A DNA stretch of 57,395 nucleotides, taken from positions 1-57,395 of the IMG/VR virus record IMGVR_UViG_3300036791_001261, one strand, 5' to 3'. This document shows positions 51,458 to 57,395 of this stretch, in pieces. Positions within the stretch are counted from its first letter, which is position 1. Each line of letters starts with the position of its first letter. Origin of the DNA: a virus. The position numbers were made by a program, and so were the translations under genes. The notes under the pieces were generated by a model that saw only the letters and a program-made list of their open reading frames with translations, searched no databases and had not been told where the DNA came from.

Positions 51458-52155
51458 GCCGCCCTCTCAATCTGCACGAACCCGCCCGCCGGGAGGTGCT
51501 GGATGATGTGCCCTTTCTCCCGCAGCCCCACAATCACGCCTTTCGGATCGAGGAATCTTAAATCGTGCCGGTCGCCGTCGATGACCCGCACGCCATGCCA
51601 GGTCCGGGGCTTCGCCCCACGGAACACCACCGCCACGTTGATGTTGTGCTCCAAAGCCTTCATGCAGTGCTTTAGGTTTGTGCCGCTAAAGCTATACGTC
51701 AGGTGGTAGTTCTCCATGGTCCGCTCCCACGGCCGCTGGAGTTTCGTGTAATCGTAGAACGGCACCTCGGGATAGCGCCGCGCCATGGCCCGGGCAAGCT
51801 TGGGCTGATCGCTTGTGCCGTTCAGCCGCTCGGCCGGTTTCAGCCCCCGGCTCTCGCACTCCACCAGGAATTTATCCGTGTCCCGCTCCAGGCGAGCGCA
51901 GAACGCCCCGAAGTCCGCGAGATAATCCAGGGTCTTCGCGATCCGGGCCTGCTGGATCGTGGGGTAAACCTCGGCCAGGCCCGAGCAGTTCAGGCAGGCC
52001 AGGGTGCATTCCGGGCTACGTCCGCCGCACAGGTCGTGCACGCCGTCGGCCTCCCTGGCCGGGGCGAGATAGAGCAGCGCCGTGAGCCATCCGTAGGCCT
52101 TGCCCTTTTTGCTCTTGGCGTCGCGGTCGACGCTCAGTAAATCGTATTTTGCCAT
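51454..52155 (-). CDS. GP88/DUF7227-like phage protein
   Basis: A 233-aa protein. It has an N-terminal Cys cluster (CGG...CTLACLNC), then LKPAERLNGTSD, FYDYTKLQRP, NYHLTYSFSG and VAVVFRG in order. This matches a phage family I know as gene product 88-like: unknown function, Cys cluster possibly metal-binding. It follows a promoter-operator candidate (52191-52240) and heads a coupled gene run. Confidence 0.75.
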   Translation of the reverse strand: MAKYDLLSVDRDAKSKKGKAYGWLTALLYLAPAREADGVHDLCGGRSPECTLACLNCSGLAEVYPTIQQARIAKTLDYLADFGAFCARLERDTDKFLVECESRGLKPAERLNGTSDQPKLARAMARRYPEVPFYDYTKLQRPWERTMENYHLTYSFSGTNLKHCMKALEHNINVAVVFRGAKPRTWHGVRVIDGDRHDLRFLDPKGVIVGLREKGHIIQHLPAGGFVQIERAA

Positions 52156-52190
52156 GTCTATGCCCTTTCTGTCATAAGTCCTTGCGTTTC

Positions 52191-52240
52191 AGCGCGATGT
52201 GCGCTGTTTCGAATTTCGCACATCGCGCTGTTTCAGTCAA
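52191..52240 (-). promoter_or_regulatory. Promoter overlapping a 13-bp inverted repeat
   Basis: AGCGCGATGTGCG (52191-52203) and its exact inverse (52217-52229) flank 13 bases. On the minus strand TTGACT (52240-52235) and a weak GAAATT (52217-52212) are 17 bases apart and overlap the repeat. GAAACAGCGC also repeats directly. It could be a repressed promoter or, read as RNA, another stem-loop before a leader. Confidence 0.5.
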
Positions 52241-52268
52241 GAAATTTCAAATTTTTTTTGTGCGCCCG

Positions 52269-52571
52269 CTAATCCAGGTCCTCCTTGCCTGCGGCGGTCT
52301 TGTCGATGTCCACGACGATGCGGCTGAAGGCCTCGCGGAATTCCTCCACGGCCTCCTTCGTGGTCATGCATTGGGCTGCGATATTGAGCGGCGCCAGGAA
52401 CCGCTGGACGGCCCGCAGGGCTTGTGCCTGCAGGTCGAACGGCAGGCAGTCGAACAGGCTTAGTGCGTCGGACTGGTTAAGGGCCTCGCGCAGCATGGTG
52501 CGGAAGATGTGATCGTAGGCCGGGGTCAGTACGATCTCCCGGGCGTCGGCGTCGTTCGATGGGTTGTGCAT
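52269..52571 (-). CDS. Hypothetical protein
   Basis: A 100-aa helical protein (DHIFRTMLREALNQSDALSL, EAVEEFREAFSRIVVDID). Its start lies one base from the stop of the upstream gene. Not recognised. An AT-rich gap with A/T runs follows its stop. Confidence 0.67.
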   Translation of the reverse strand: MHNPSNDADAREIVLTPAYDHIFRTMLREALNQSDALSLFDCLPFDLQAQALRAVQRFLAPLNIAAQCMTTKEAVEEFREAFSRIVVDIDKTAAGKEDLD

Positions 52572-52572
52572 T

Positions 52573-52773
52573 TCAGTCGTCCTCCTCGTCTCGAAATGTC
52601 TCTTTCCAGCATTCGCCGCAGATCCCGCTCAGGAGCAGTTCCCGTTCAGCGGCGGGCACGTCGGGCATTGCCTGCTGGGCTAGTGCTCCGTTCTTCCAGT
52701 CCTGGAATTGCTCTTCAGTGCAGTGGATGGGGCGCGGTTTGCCGCAGACCACGCAGGTTCGTGCGATAGCCAT
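52573..52773 (-). CDS. Small zinc-binding phage protein
   Basis: A 66-aa protein: CVVCGKPRPIHCTEEQ at the start and LLSGICGECW near the end, the usual pattern of a small four-Cys phage protein family of unknown function. Confidence 0.75.
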   Translation of the reverse strand: MAIARTCVVCGKPRPIHCTEEQFQDWKNGALAQQAMPDVPAAERELLLSGICGECWKETFRDEEDD

Positions 52774-52777
52774 AGTG

Positions 52778-53086
52778 TTAGTCCTCCTCCTCTTCGTCTT
52801 CGCCCGATTCTGCCGGCGTGGCGATGACCACGTCGCCGACGATGTAATCGCTCCAGGCCATGCCGGAGTGTTGTGCCGCGATCAGATCCGCGACCGGGTT
52901 GTAGGGCAGATCGTTGAGCTTGCCCTCCTCGGCGAGCCACATGACCGTGCCATCGTTGAGCGGCAGGGCTTCGATCACCCCTCCGACCATGTGTTGAAGC
53001 TCTTCGAGCGTGAACGCCTTGCCATTGCGCGGCGTGATGCTGGTGCTCGATACGGTTTCGCCTTCGACTCTAATCCAGAGCGCCAT
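52778..53086 (-). CDS. DUF3846 domain protein
   Basis: A 102-aa protein matching DUF3846 (PF12957): GKAFTLEELQHMVGGVIEAL, then MWLAEEGKLNDLPYNPVAD and IVGDVVIAT. These proteins are common in mobile elements and phages; function unknown. Leader CTGAAAGGACAAGAAC precedes the ATG inside the upstream gene. Confidence 0.88.
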   Translation of the reverse strand: MALWIRVEGETVSSTSITPRNGKAFTLEELQHMVGGVIEALPLNDGTVMWLAEEGKLNDLPYNPVADLIAAQHSGMAWSDYIVGDVVIATPAESGEDEEEED

Positions 53087-53270
53087 GTTCTTGTCCTTTC
53101 AGTTTGTTGATGGCATGCGCTATCGCTTTTTGTGCCGCGTACGAGTCATAGTCCGCGATGTAAGTGTGCAGTCCGGGCAAATCCGGATGGGTATATTCGT
53201 GGTGCGTGGTGCCGATCAGCTTGTGCTCGAATCCTTGCGCCACGAGATAGACGTGCAGCGGGTGTTTCAT
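53070..53270 (-). CDS. Hypothetical small protein
   Basis: A 66-aa alpha/beta protein (LHVYLVAQGFEHKLIG, THHEYTHPDL, AAQKAIAHAINKLK). Some resemblance in size to HicA-type folds, but no antitoxin partner or catalytic His pattern is clear. Leader CGAAAGGACAAAGAC; its end overlaps the next gene by 17 bases. Confidence 0.64.
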   Translation of the reverse strand: MKHPLHVYLVAQGFEHKLIGTTHHEYTHPDLPGLHTYIADYDSYAAQKAIAHAINKLKGQEHGALD

Positions 53271-53295
53271 ACGTCTTTGTCCTTTCGTTGTGCCA

Positions 53296-53315
53296 GGGGA
53301 GGCTTACGCCTCCCC
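53296..53315 (-). promoter_or_regulatory. Intercistronic stem-loop
   Basis: GGGGAGGC and GCCTCCCC pair (8 bp) around four bases. It begins 5 bases after the stop of the gene at 53321-53758 and ends about 8 bases before the CGAAAGGACA leader of the gene starting at 53270. No T-run follows. Confidence 0.6.
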
Positions 53316-53320
53316 ATGGG

Positions 53321-53758
53321 TTACCCGTTGCGTCCTTCCCTGATCATGCGATCGAGTGCGGCGACGCCCTCCGCCACGGTAATGTCCTTCAAGCTGCGGT
53401 AGTGCAGTTCGTCCGTGCCGTAGTTGTGATCCAGCCTCCAGGCGTCCTCGGCCATGTAGCCTCCCCGGTTGAAGAACAGGCGTTCGGCCTGGTGCAGGTC
53501 GAGCCCCAGTAGTGCAGCGGCGTTATCGCCGGTGATCTGGTCTCCGTCTTCGCCGAACAGCAGGCAAGTCCATCCGGCCAGACAGCCGGACGTGCCGCAG
53601 CTCTCCGTTGTGCCGAGGAATTTCCTGGCGTCGTCCACGTAGTTCAGCCCCATGGCCTCGATGAACGTGCCCATGTTGAAGTGCAGCTTGCCGTTGAATG
53701 CCTGGCCCTCGGCCAGGGCGTTGCGTAGTGCCGTCATCCGTTCGATGTTCATGTTCAT
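53321..53758 (-). CDS. Conserved phage protein with C-x4-C-x-AGW motif
   Basis: A 145-aa protein. The centre reads ESCGTSGCLAGWTCLLFG, a motif that recurs in phage and bacterial proteins of unknown role, with LHFNMGTF before it and LGLDLHQAERLFF after. Starts MNMNIER; the doubled GAACAT at the start lengthens the shared leader CGAAAGGACATGAAC. Confidence 0.76.
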   Translation of the reverse strand: MNMNIERMTALRNALAEGQAFNGKLHFNMGTFIEAMGLNYVDDARKFLGTTESCGTSGCLAGWTCLLFGEDGDQITGDNAAALLGLDLHQAERLFFNRGGYMAEDAWRLDHNYGTDELHYRSLKDITVAEGVAALDRMIREGRNG

Positions 53759-53776
53759 GTCCTTTCGTCTTGCTGA

Positions 53777-53799
53777 AGGGGAGAGTTGTGCTCTCCCCT
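53777..53799 (-). promoter_or_regulatory. Intercistronic stem-loop
   Basis: AGGGGAGAG and CTCTCCCCT pair (9 bp) around five bases, starting 8 bases after the stop of the gene at 53807 and a few bases before the leader of the gene at 53758. Confidence 0.6.
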
Positions 53800-53806
53800 A
53801 GATTGT

Positions 53807-54001
53807 TTAGGTGTGGATGTAACCGTCATACTCGATGCCGATGTACATCCCCCATCGCTCGAAGAAGTAGTGATCGTAGTTGTGCCGGATGAGCGGGAGT
53901 ATCTCTGCCGCCTGATCGGGCCATGCCTTGGTCACGGCGTTGACCACCGCCACGGGCAGGACTTCGTCCGGCAATAGTGCCAATTGCCTAGTGCTGCTCA
54001 T
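53807..54001 (-). CDS. Hypothetical small protein
   Basis: A 64-aa protein (EVLPVAVVNAVTKAWPDQAA, HYFFERWGMYIGIEYDG). Overlaps the upstream gene by 14 bases. Not recognised. Confidence 0.64.
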   Translation of the reverse strand: MSSTRQLALLPDEVLPVAVVNAVTKAWPDQAAEILPLIRHNYDHYFFERWGMYIGIEYDGYIHT

Positions 54002-54239
54002 CGGCTGTCTCCAGCTTTACCAAGCCCATGACCAGCAGCTCCTCCAGGCCATAGACCTTGGCTGCGCCACAGGCCTCGCATTCGTATCGTCTGGCGTCCG
54101 GCTCTACGCCTGTGGTCTCCGCTCCGCAGGCCAGGCAAAAGCCTGCGCTGTCGCCATCAGCCTGGATATACTCCCGTTCGCTCATGACAGGGCGATACTG
54201 TTTCGCCCCGTGCCTTGTCGTGTACGTCTCTACGGTCAT
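53988..54239 (-). CDS. Conserved zinc-ribbon protein
   Basis: An 83-aa protein: FCLACGAETTGVEP, then YECEACGAAKVYGLEELL. This four-Cys motif order is well conserved in a phage/bacterial family of unknown function, probably a zinc ribbon. Leader CGAAAGGACATAGAC right before the ATG. Confidence 0.78.
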   Translation of the reverse strand: MTVETYTTRHGAKQYRPVMSEREYIQADGDSAGFCLACGAETTGVEPDARRYECEACGAAKVYGLEELLVMGLVKLETADEQH

Positions 54240-54273
54240 GTCTATGTCCTTTCGTCTTAGCCTGTCTCATCAG

Positions 54274-54317
54274 CATGGGTAGGCTATCTCCCATGGACCA
54301 GGGACGATGTCCCTGGT
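54274..54317 (-). promoter_or_regulatory. Two intercistronic stem-loops
   Basis: ACCAGGGAC (54297-54305) pairs with GTCCCTGGT (54309-54317), 9 bp with a three-base loop, starting 5 bases after the stop of the gene at 54323. A second, weaker CATGGG/CCCATG stem (54274-54295) lies between it and the leader of the gene at 54239. Confidence 0.58.
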
Positions 54318-54322
54318 TTCGA

Positions 54323-54580
54323 CTATCCCCGCAGGTCCTGCCGTATGGCGTTGACTGCAGACCATTCGTCAAAGGCGTCATTCCGTTTCTCGTCCTCCGG
54401 TGTCTGGTAGCCTTTGCCTTGGCATCGATAACACTCACCGCCTGGACCCGTAGGCTTGCCATTGACCACCATGGTCACGAACTGTCCAGTCCCCGCGCAT
54501 CGTCCGCAGAACACGCCCACGACCTTGGTCCCGTCGTGGATTTCGCCCGTAGACTTTCTCCGATATAGCTTCATGTCCAT
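54323..54580 (-). CDS. DnaJ-type zinc-finger protein
   Basis: An 85-aa protein with two CxxCxGxG-like knuckles: CGRCAGTGQF and CYRCQGKGYQ, as in the DnaJ Cys-rich region. Such small stand-alone proteins occur in phages; a chaperone or nucleic-acid role is not established. Leader GGAGGACATGGAC. Confidence 0.74.
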   Translation of the reverse strand: MDMKLYRRKSTGEIHDGTKVVGVFCGRCAGTGQFVTMVVNGKPTGPGGECYRCQGKGYQTPEDEKRNDAFDEWSAVNAIRQDLRG

Positions 54581-54593
54581 GTCCTCCAGGGTT

Positions 54594-54617
54594 AGGGGAG
54601 AGCCGAAGCCCTCCCCT
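54594..54617 (-). promoter_or_regulatory. Intercistronic stem-loop
   Basis: AGGGGAG and CTCCCCT pair (7 bp, extendable by GC past one mismatch). It begins 9 bases after the stop of the gene at 54627 and precedes the leader of the gene at 54580. Confidence 0.55.
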
Positions 54618-54626
54618 CGTCTTCCC

Positions 54627-54962
54627 TTACTCCTGCCCCTTTCTCTTCAGCCGCGAGTCGTTCGCCTTCATGAAGGCTTCGATATCGCCCTTAGCCTGGA
54701 ACAGCCGTTGCCATTGCTCCACGTACAGCGTGAAGGGGAATCGTCCCATCCCGTAGACCGAGAGCGCGCCCTTCTCCGAGATCCTCAGGCTTAGCCCGGT
54801 CTGAGGCTTACTCCTCAAGGCTTCGTTCTCAGCCTTCAGCTTGTCTATCTCCAGCTCCAGGAGTAGCTGAGCCTCAGTCTTAACCGGGATGATCGGCGTG
54901 CTTAGAACAGCCTCATTGCTGATCATCGCCCCATTCACTGGCCTATTCGTCGTCTTACCCAT
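54627..54962 (-). CDS. Conserved phage protein with coiled coil
   Basis: A 111-aa protein: coiled coil (LLLELEIDKLKAENEALRS), then LSLRISEKGALSVYGMGRFP and LYVEQWQRLF. The second part is a phage motif I recall with unknown function. Leader CGAAAGGACATAGAC; first gene of this run behind the 767-base noncoding stretch. Confidence 0.75.
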   Translation of the reverse strand: MGKTTNRPVNGAMISNEAVLSTPIIPVKTEAQLLLELEIDKLKAENEALRSKPQTGLSLRISEKGALSVYGMGRFPFTLYVEQWQRLFQAKGDIEAFMKANDSRLKRKGQE

Positions 54963-55729
54963 GGTCTATGTCCTTTCGTGCGGCGCAATTGCCGCACCTC
55001 GATCGTTGCACGCAAACAGCGCAAATGCAAGCGAATTCGCAGGGCGCCTGCAAAAAAAACTGAACGCGCAAACGCGGTCGGCAGCGGTCGGCAGAATGCC
55101 GCGCAACCGAGCGGAAACGGCCCCAGGATCGCTTGCAGCGCGTCGGGCGGTATGCTGGCATCAAACGCGGCGGCGATCGCGCTACGGGCAGCTAAACGCG
55201 ATTTGCGGCGATTTCCGCATGGGTTAGGCTGATAGTGGGTGGGGGCGGCGTCGGTTTAAAAGTGGGCTGGAACGGGTATAACTTGCGGGATATGAAGAGC
55301 ATAGGGCAAGTCAAACCCTGGCGCAAGGGGAAAATTGCGCAAGGGTAATGCGTGATGTGATACAGGCTACAGCGCTGCAAGTGCCGAGTGCTATGCCATG
55401 GGGATACCAAGGCGCGTTGCCGCATCGCGTGTGGGAATTCGGATTCCCGCAAGCGATCGGACACCTTGGCACGGCGTACCCGTAGCCTAGACTAAGTCCT
55501 GTCCTTGCTACGACATAGACGTGGGCAAAGGGTACTACCATAGGGCTAGGGCTAGAGCTGGACGTTGTCCAGGGGGTGGGGGCCCTGCTGCGCCTGTTAG
55601 CTTCATCCCCGCATAGAATTTTTCGCTGCTGATTTTTTTGCTTTGCGCGCTGATTTTATCAGTGGATTTTGCAAAAAGCCGGGAATTTCCGCGCGCGCGG
55701 AAGTTGCGCGGAAGTTTTCTGCGCGGAAA
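54963..55729. other. Large noncoding region with dyads and repeats
   Basis: No gene supported in 767 bases; open frames have unlikely composition. It contains a GTGCGGC/GCCGCAC stem (54978-54997) before the first leader, repeated GCGCAAGGG near 55321 and 55337, a GGGAATTCGGATTCCC dyad near 55434, TGGAC/GTCCA near 55559, the CTGATTTTATCAG dyad (55650-55662), and GCGCGGAA three times near 55690-55735. A second regulatory or replication region is possible. Confidence 0.45.
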
Positions 55730-55996
55730 TTATTTCTCGTTTGTTTTAAATAGGTTAGAGGATTTACGCTGTAACCTCGGGGAAAATCCCCCGTCCCCTA
55801 CGGACGATAAGATCCGTTCCAGTTCCCGCTCCTGCTCGCGGATTTCACGCAGGCTGCGGAGCGCCCAGAGGGATACGCCCAGCCCGATTGCGCCCGTGAG
55901 GATCACGCCCACCCAGCCCAGGTAGCTGTTGCAGAGATACCCCCAGGCCGCGCCGATGGCTGCGCCAAGTGTCGCGCGCGCGAGGAGGCGTCTCAT
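55730..55996 (-). CDS. Small membrane protein
   Basis: An 88-aa protein with two hydrophobic spans (residues about 5-23 and 27-47), then a helical charged segment (LRSLREIREQERELERIL). ATGA overlap with the upstream gene fixes the start at 55996. Last gene of the leftward run that crosses from base 1. Function unknown. Confidence 0.7.
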   Translation of the reverse strand: MRRLLARATLGAAIGAAWGYLCNSYLGWVGVILTGAIGLGVSLWALRSLREIREQERELERILSSVGDGGFSPRLQRKSSNLFKTNEK

Positions 55997-56529
55997 GGTT
56001 CCTTGGGCAGTGCGCGCTGCGGCGCCCAGGCTTGCTCCTGATCCCGTACCAGGCGATGCGGCTGGCCGATCTTGAGCTGTTTCACGCCCGGGAAGCACCA
56101 GAGGGTGTAGTAGTTGCTGGGATCGAGCAGGCGCGATTCCGCCGGATAGAGTTCGAAGGCTTCGCATTCCGGCCCGGCCAGCTGGTTCTTGATGGCTTGA
56201 AATTCCCGCCAGTCGTGGCGGGCGGTGCCGTCGAGCGAGCAGATGCCCAGCTGCATCATGCCGCCATGCGCGCCGAATACCGGATCCTTGTCGTGACGCC
56301 TCAAAGTGACGTTGTAGGTATCGTTGAACCAGATCTCGTCGGGCTCCAGCACGTCCGACTTCGACCACTCCAGGCGCATCAAGGGCTTGTTGACCGCGCT
56401 CGTCTCTTGGGCCGCCTGGGGAAAATGTTCCCGCCACTTGGCAACGAGCTTGGCCTGCACGCCTTCGTCCTCCTCCCGCATGTAATCCGCCAGGCGCTTG
56501 CGCATTTCGGTCCGTTGGCTAATGTTCAT
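55993..56529 (-). CDS. DUF7694-like phage protein
   Basis: A 178-aa protein. Its second half has HDWREFQAIKNQLAGPE, CEAFELYPAESRLLDPSN and YYTLWCF in order, which I associate with DUF7694-type phage proteins (function unknown). The first half is helical and charged. ATG at 56529 overlaps the upstream gene as ATGA. Confidence 0.74.
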   Translation of the reverse strand: MNISQRTEMRKRLADYMREEDEGVQAKLVAKWREHFPQAAQETSAVNKPLMRLEWSKSDVLEPDEIWFNDTYNVTLRRHDKDPVFGAHGGMMQLGICSLDGTARHDWREFQAIKNQLAGPECEAFELYPAESRLLDPSNYYTLWCFPGVKQLKIGQPHRLVRDQEQAWAPQRALPKEP

Positions 56530-56840
56530 AGGCGCACTCTCTTCCGGTAAGCCTCTACCGCCCGCGCGTGCTGGGCTTCCGCCTCGAGCCAGGTGGAGCA
56601 GCGCTCCACGATATCTTCCGCCTCGCCATCGGTGAAGATCATGGTTTCGAACACGAGCGGCGGGCCGTCGCCGAAATGCCGGTGGTCGAGCCCGAGGAAT
56701 ACGGTGGAGATCAGGCTGGCCCCGATCCGGTCCTGAGCGACCACGCGATCGGCGGTTTCCATCCAGTAGGCCCACCTGAGGAGGTCCGATTCCGGAACGG
56801 GCGTCTGGCCGGCCAGCGTATACATCAGGCCCCGGATCAT
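56526..56840 (-). CDS. Conserved phage protein
   Basis: A 104-aa protein with SLISTVFLGLDHRHFGDGPP followed by VFETMIF. This VSTVFLGLDH...G.P..FETM motif is common in phages of many hosts; function unknown. ATG at 56840 chosen by ATGA overlap. Confidence 0.78.
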   Translation of the reverse strand: MIRGLMYTLAGQTPVPESDLLRWAYWMETADRVVAQDRIGASLISTVFLGLDHRHFGDGPPLVFETMIFTDGEAEDIVERCSTWLEAEAQHARAVEAYRKRVRL

Positions 56841-57049
56841 GACACTCTCGCCGGCCGGTAATCCGGGGGCGCGCTGGTCCGCCATTCGTCCCATAAGATC
56901 ATGGCCCGGCTGCGTCTGAGCGCAAGGCGCGGATGCTGGCGGATCGACCAGGCGTACTTTCTGAGCCACAACGGAGACGAGGGAGTCACACGCGTTACGA
57001 TCCGCCGGTCGATATCGATCAGCAGCGGCGTGCCCATGCGCCAGTTCAT
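56837..57049 (-). CDS. Hypothetical small protein
   Basis: A 70-aa basic protein with many Arg and Trp (WLRKYAWSIRQHPRLALRRS). Linked by ATGA overlaps to both neighbours. Not recognised. Confidence 0.66.
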   Translation of the reverse strand: MNWRMGTPLLIDIDRRIVTRVTPSSPLWLRKYAWSIRQHPRLALRRSRAMILWDEWRTSAPPDYRPARVS

Positions 57050-57282
57050 GGCTTCGGTTCCGGCTGGCGGTACTTCTCCGGGATTTCGTACGGCCGGAAA
57101 TGCGGGTTGGTGCGGTTGAGGCGGTTCACGAAGTCCAGGAAGAGATAGAAGAGCTCCTGGCTTTCGTCCCACTCATCCGCGATCGCAGAGCCCAGCATGA
57201 ACAACAGCCGCTCCCAGTCCGCGTGGCTCATCTCGATGGTCACCCGGCCGTCGGTTTCGGTGTAGGTGATGAGGTCGCTCAT
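57046..57282 (-). CDS. Hypothetical protein spanning the repeat boundary
   Basis: A 78-aa acidic protein (VTIEMSHADWERLLFMLGSA, ELFYLFLDFVNRLN). Its first bases lie in the 127-base repeat, and its ATG overlaps the stop of the gene at 11-322 once the circle is closed. Not recognised. Confidence 0.68.
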   Translation of the reverse strand: MSDLITYTETDGRVTIEMSHADWERLLFMLGSAIADEWDESQELFYLFLDFVNRLNRTNPHFRPYEIPEKYRQPEPKP

Positions 57283-57395
57283 CGGTTTTTGATCCACTGC
57301 TGTAACTGCGCCACTGCGGGCCACTCCTTCAAGACCCGCGCCTCCAGCCGGGGATCCGCCCGCCGGATGCGCATCTGGCTATCGAATACCAGGAC
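57269..57395. repeat. Terminal direct repeat, right copy
   Basis: Identical to bases 1-127. Removing one copy joins the gene chain without a break. Confidence 0.93.

Noticed and set aside
53070-53270. HicA toxin
   Set aside because: Only rough size and fold resemblance; no HicB-like partner next to it.
55192-55464. A 90-codon leftward frame in the noncoding region
   Set aside because: Unusual composition, no ribosome site, isolated from the coupled genes around it.

Overview
The window is a complete temperate tailed-phage genome of podovirus type that closes into a circle. Bases 1-127 recur exactly at 57269-57395, so the non-redundant genome is 57,268 bp. Reading frames also continue across the join: the gene ending at base 11 is coupled by an ATGA overlap to the gene starting at 57282. 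The sequence is GC-rich with strong G/C preference at third codon positions. Host is not proven. The integrase has a Cys-rich N-terminus of a kind I associate with soil Acidobacteriota, and the attachment site copies the 3' end of a bacterial tRNA-Ser gene; I infer a soil bacterium with low confidence.

Layout. (1) A leftward early block starts at a promoter near 12.8 kb and runs down to base 1, across the join and on to about 47.9 kb. Its left part (12.7-0 kb) holds an RHH-like protein, a YqaJ exonuclease with a candidate annealing partner, a ParB-like protein, an excisionase-like protein, a VRR-NUC nuclease, a DUF3223 (DCL-type) zinc-finger protein, a primase-helicase with an iteron/dyad array behind it, and many small zinc-ribbon genes. 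(2) Inside this block, pointing right, is a 438-aa tyrosine integrase; directly upstream lies attP with flanking 19-bp direct repeats. (3) The switch region (12.7-13.9 kb) has an XRE-type regulator fused to a PAS domain, a leftward promoter and a dyad operator candidate. A solitary leftward gene of unknown function (13.9-14.9 kb) follows. (4) The rightward late block (14.9-47.9 kb) has a collagen-like tail fibre with an S74 chaperone, small virion genes, the terminase subunits, portal, scaffold, major capsid and decoration proteins, head-tail adaptors, a second collagen-like fibre, a large tail protein, and a series of ejection-type proteins ending in a 925-aa protein with a C-terminal lytic transglycosylase domain. 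Several tiny Arg/Lys-rich genes are interspersed. (5) The right arm (47.9-57.3 kb, leftward) holds a second tyrosine recombinase and some 20 small genes. Many of these start behind a shared leader (CGAAAGGACA...ATG), and several leaders are preceded by a stem-loop placed just after the preceding stop codon.

How it works together. Integration is by the 438-aa integrase into tRNA-Ser, with the convergent excisionase-like protein as likely partner. The XRE-PAS protein is the best candidate for lysogeny control and could tie the switch to a small-molecule, redox or light cue. Replication appears to rely on the primase-helicase plus host polymerase, since no phage DNA polymerase is present. YqaJ and its neighbour form a recombination pair. 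No separate endolysin was found; the transglycosylase domain is more likely used for DNA entry.

Most promising for novelty: the stem-loop/leader cassettes of the right arm, the XRE-PAS switch protein, the promoter-terminator pair at 27.5 kb that could make a roughly 105-nt RNA, the shared N-terminal MG-(L/I)-(F/I)-RD motif on three late proteins, and the iteron/dyad array behind the primase.
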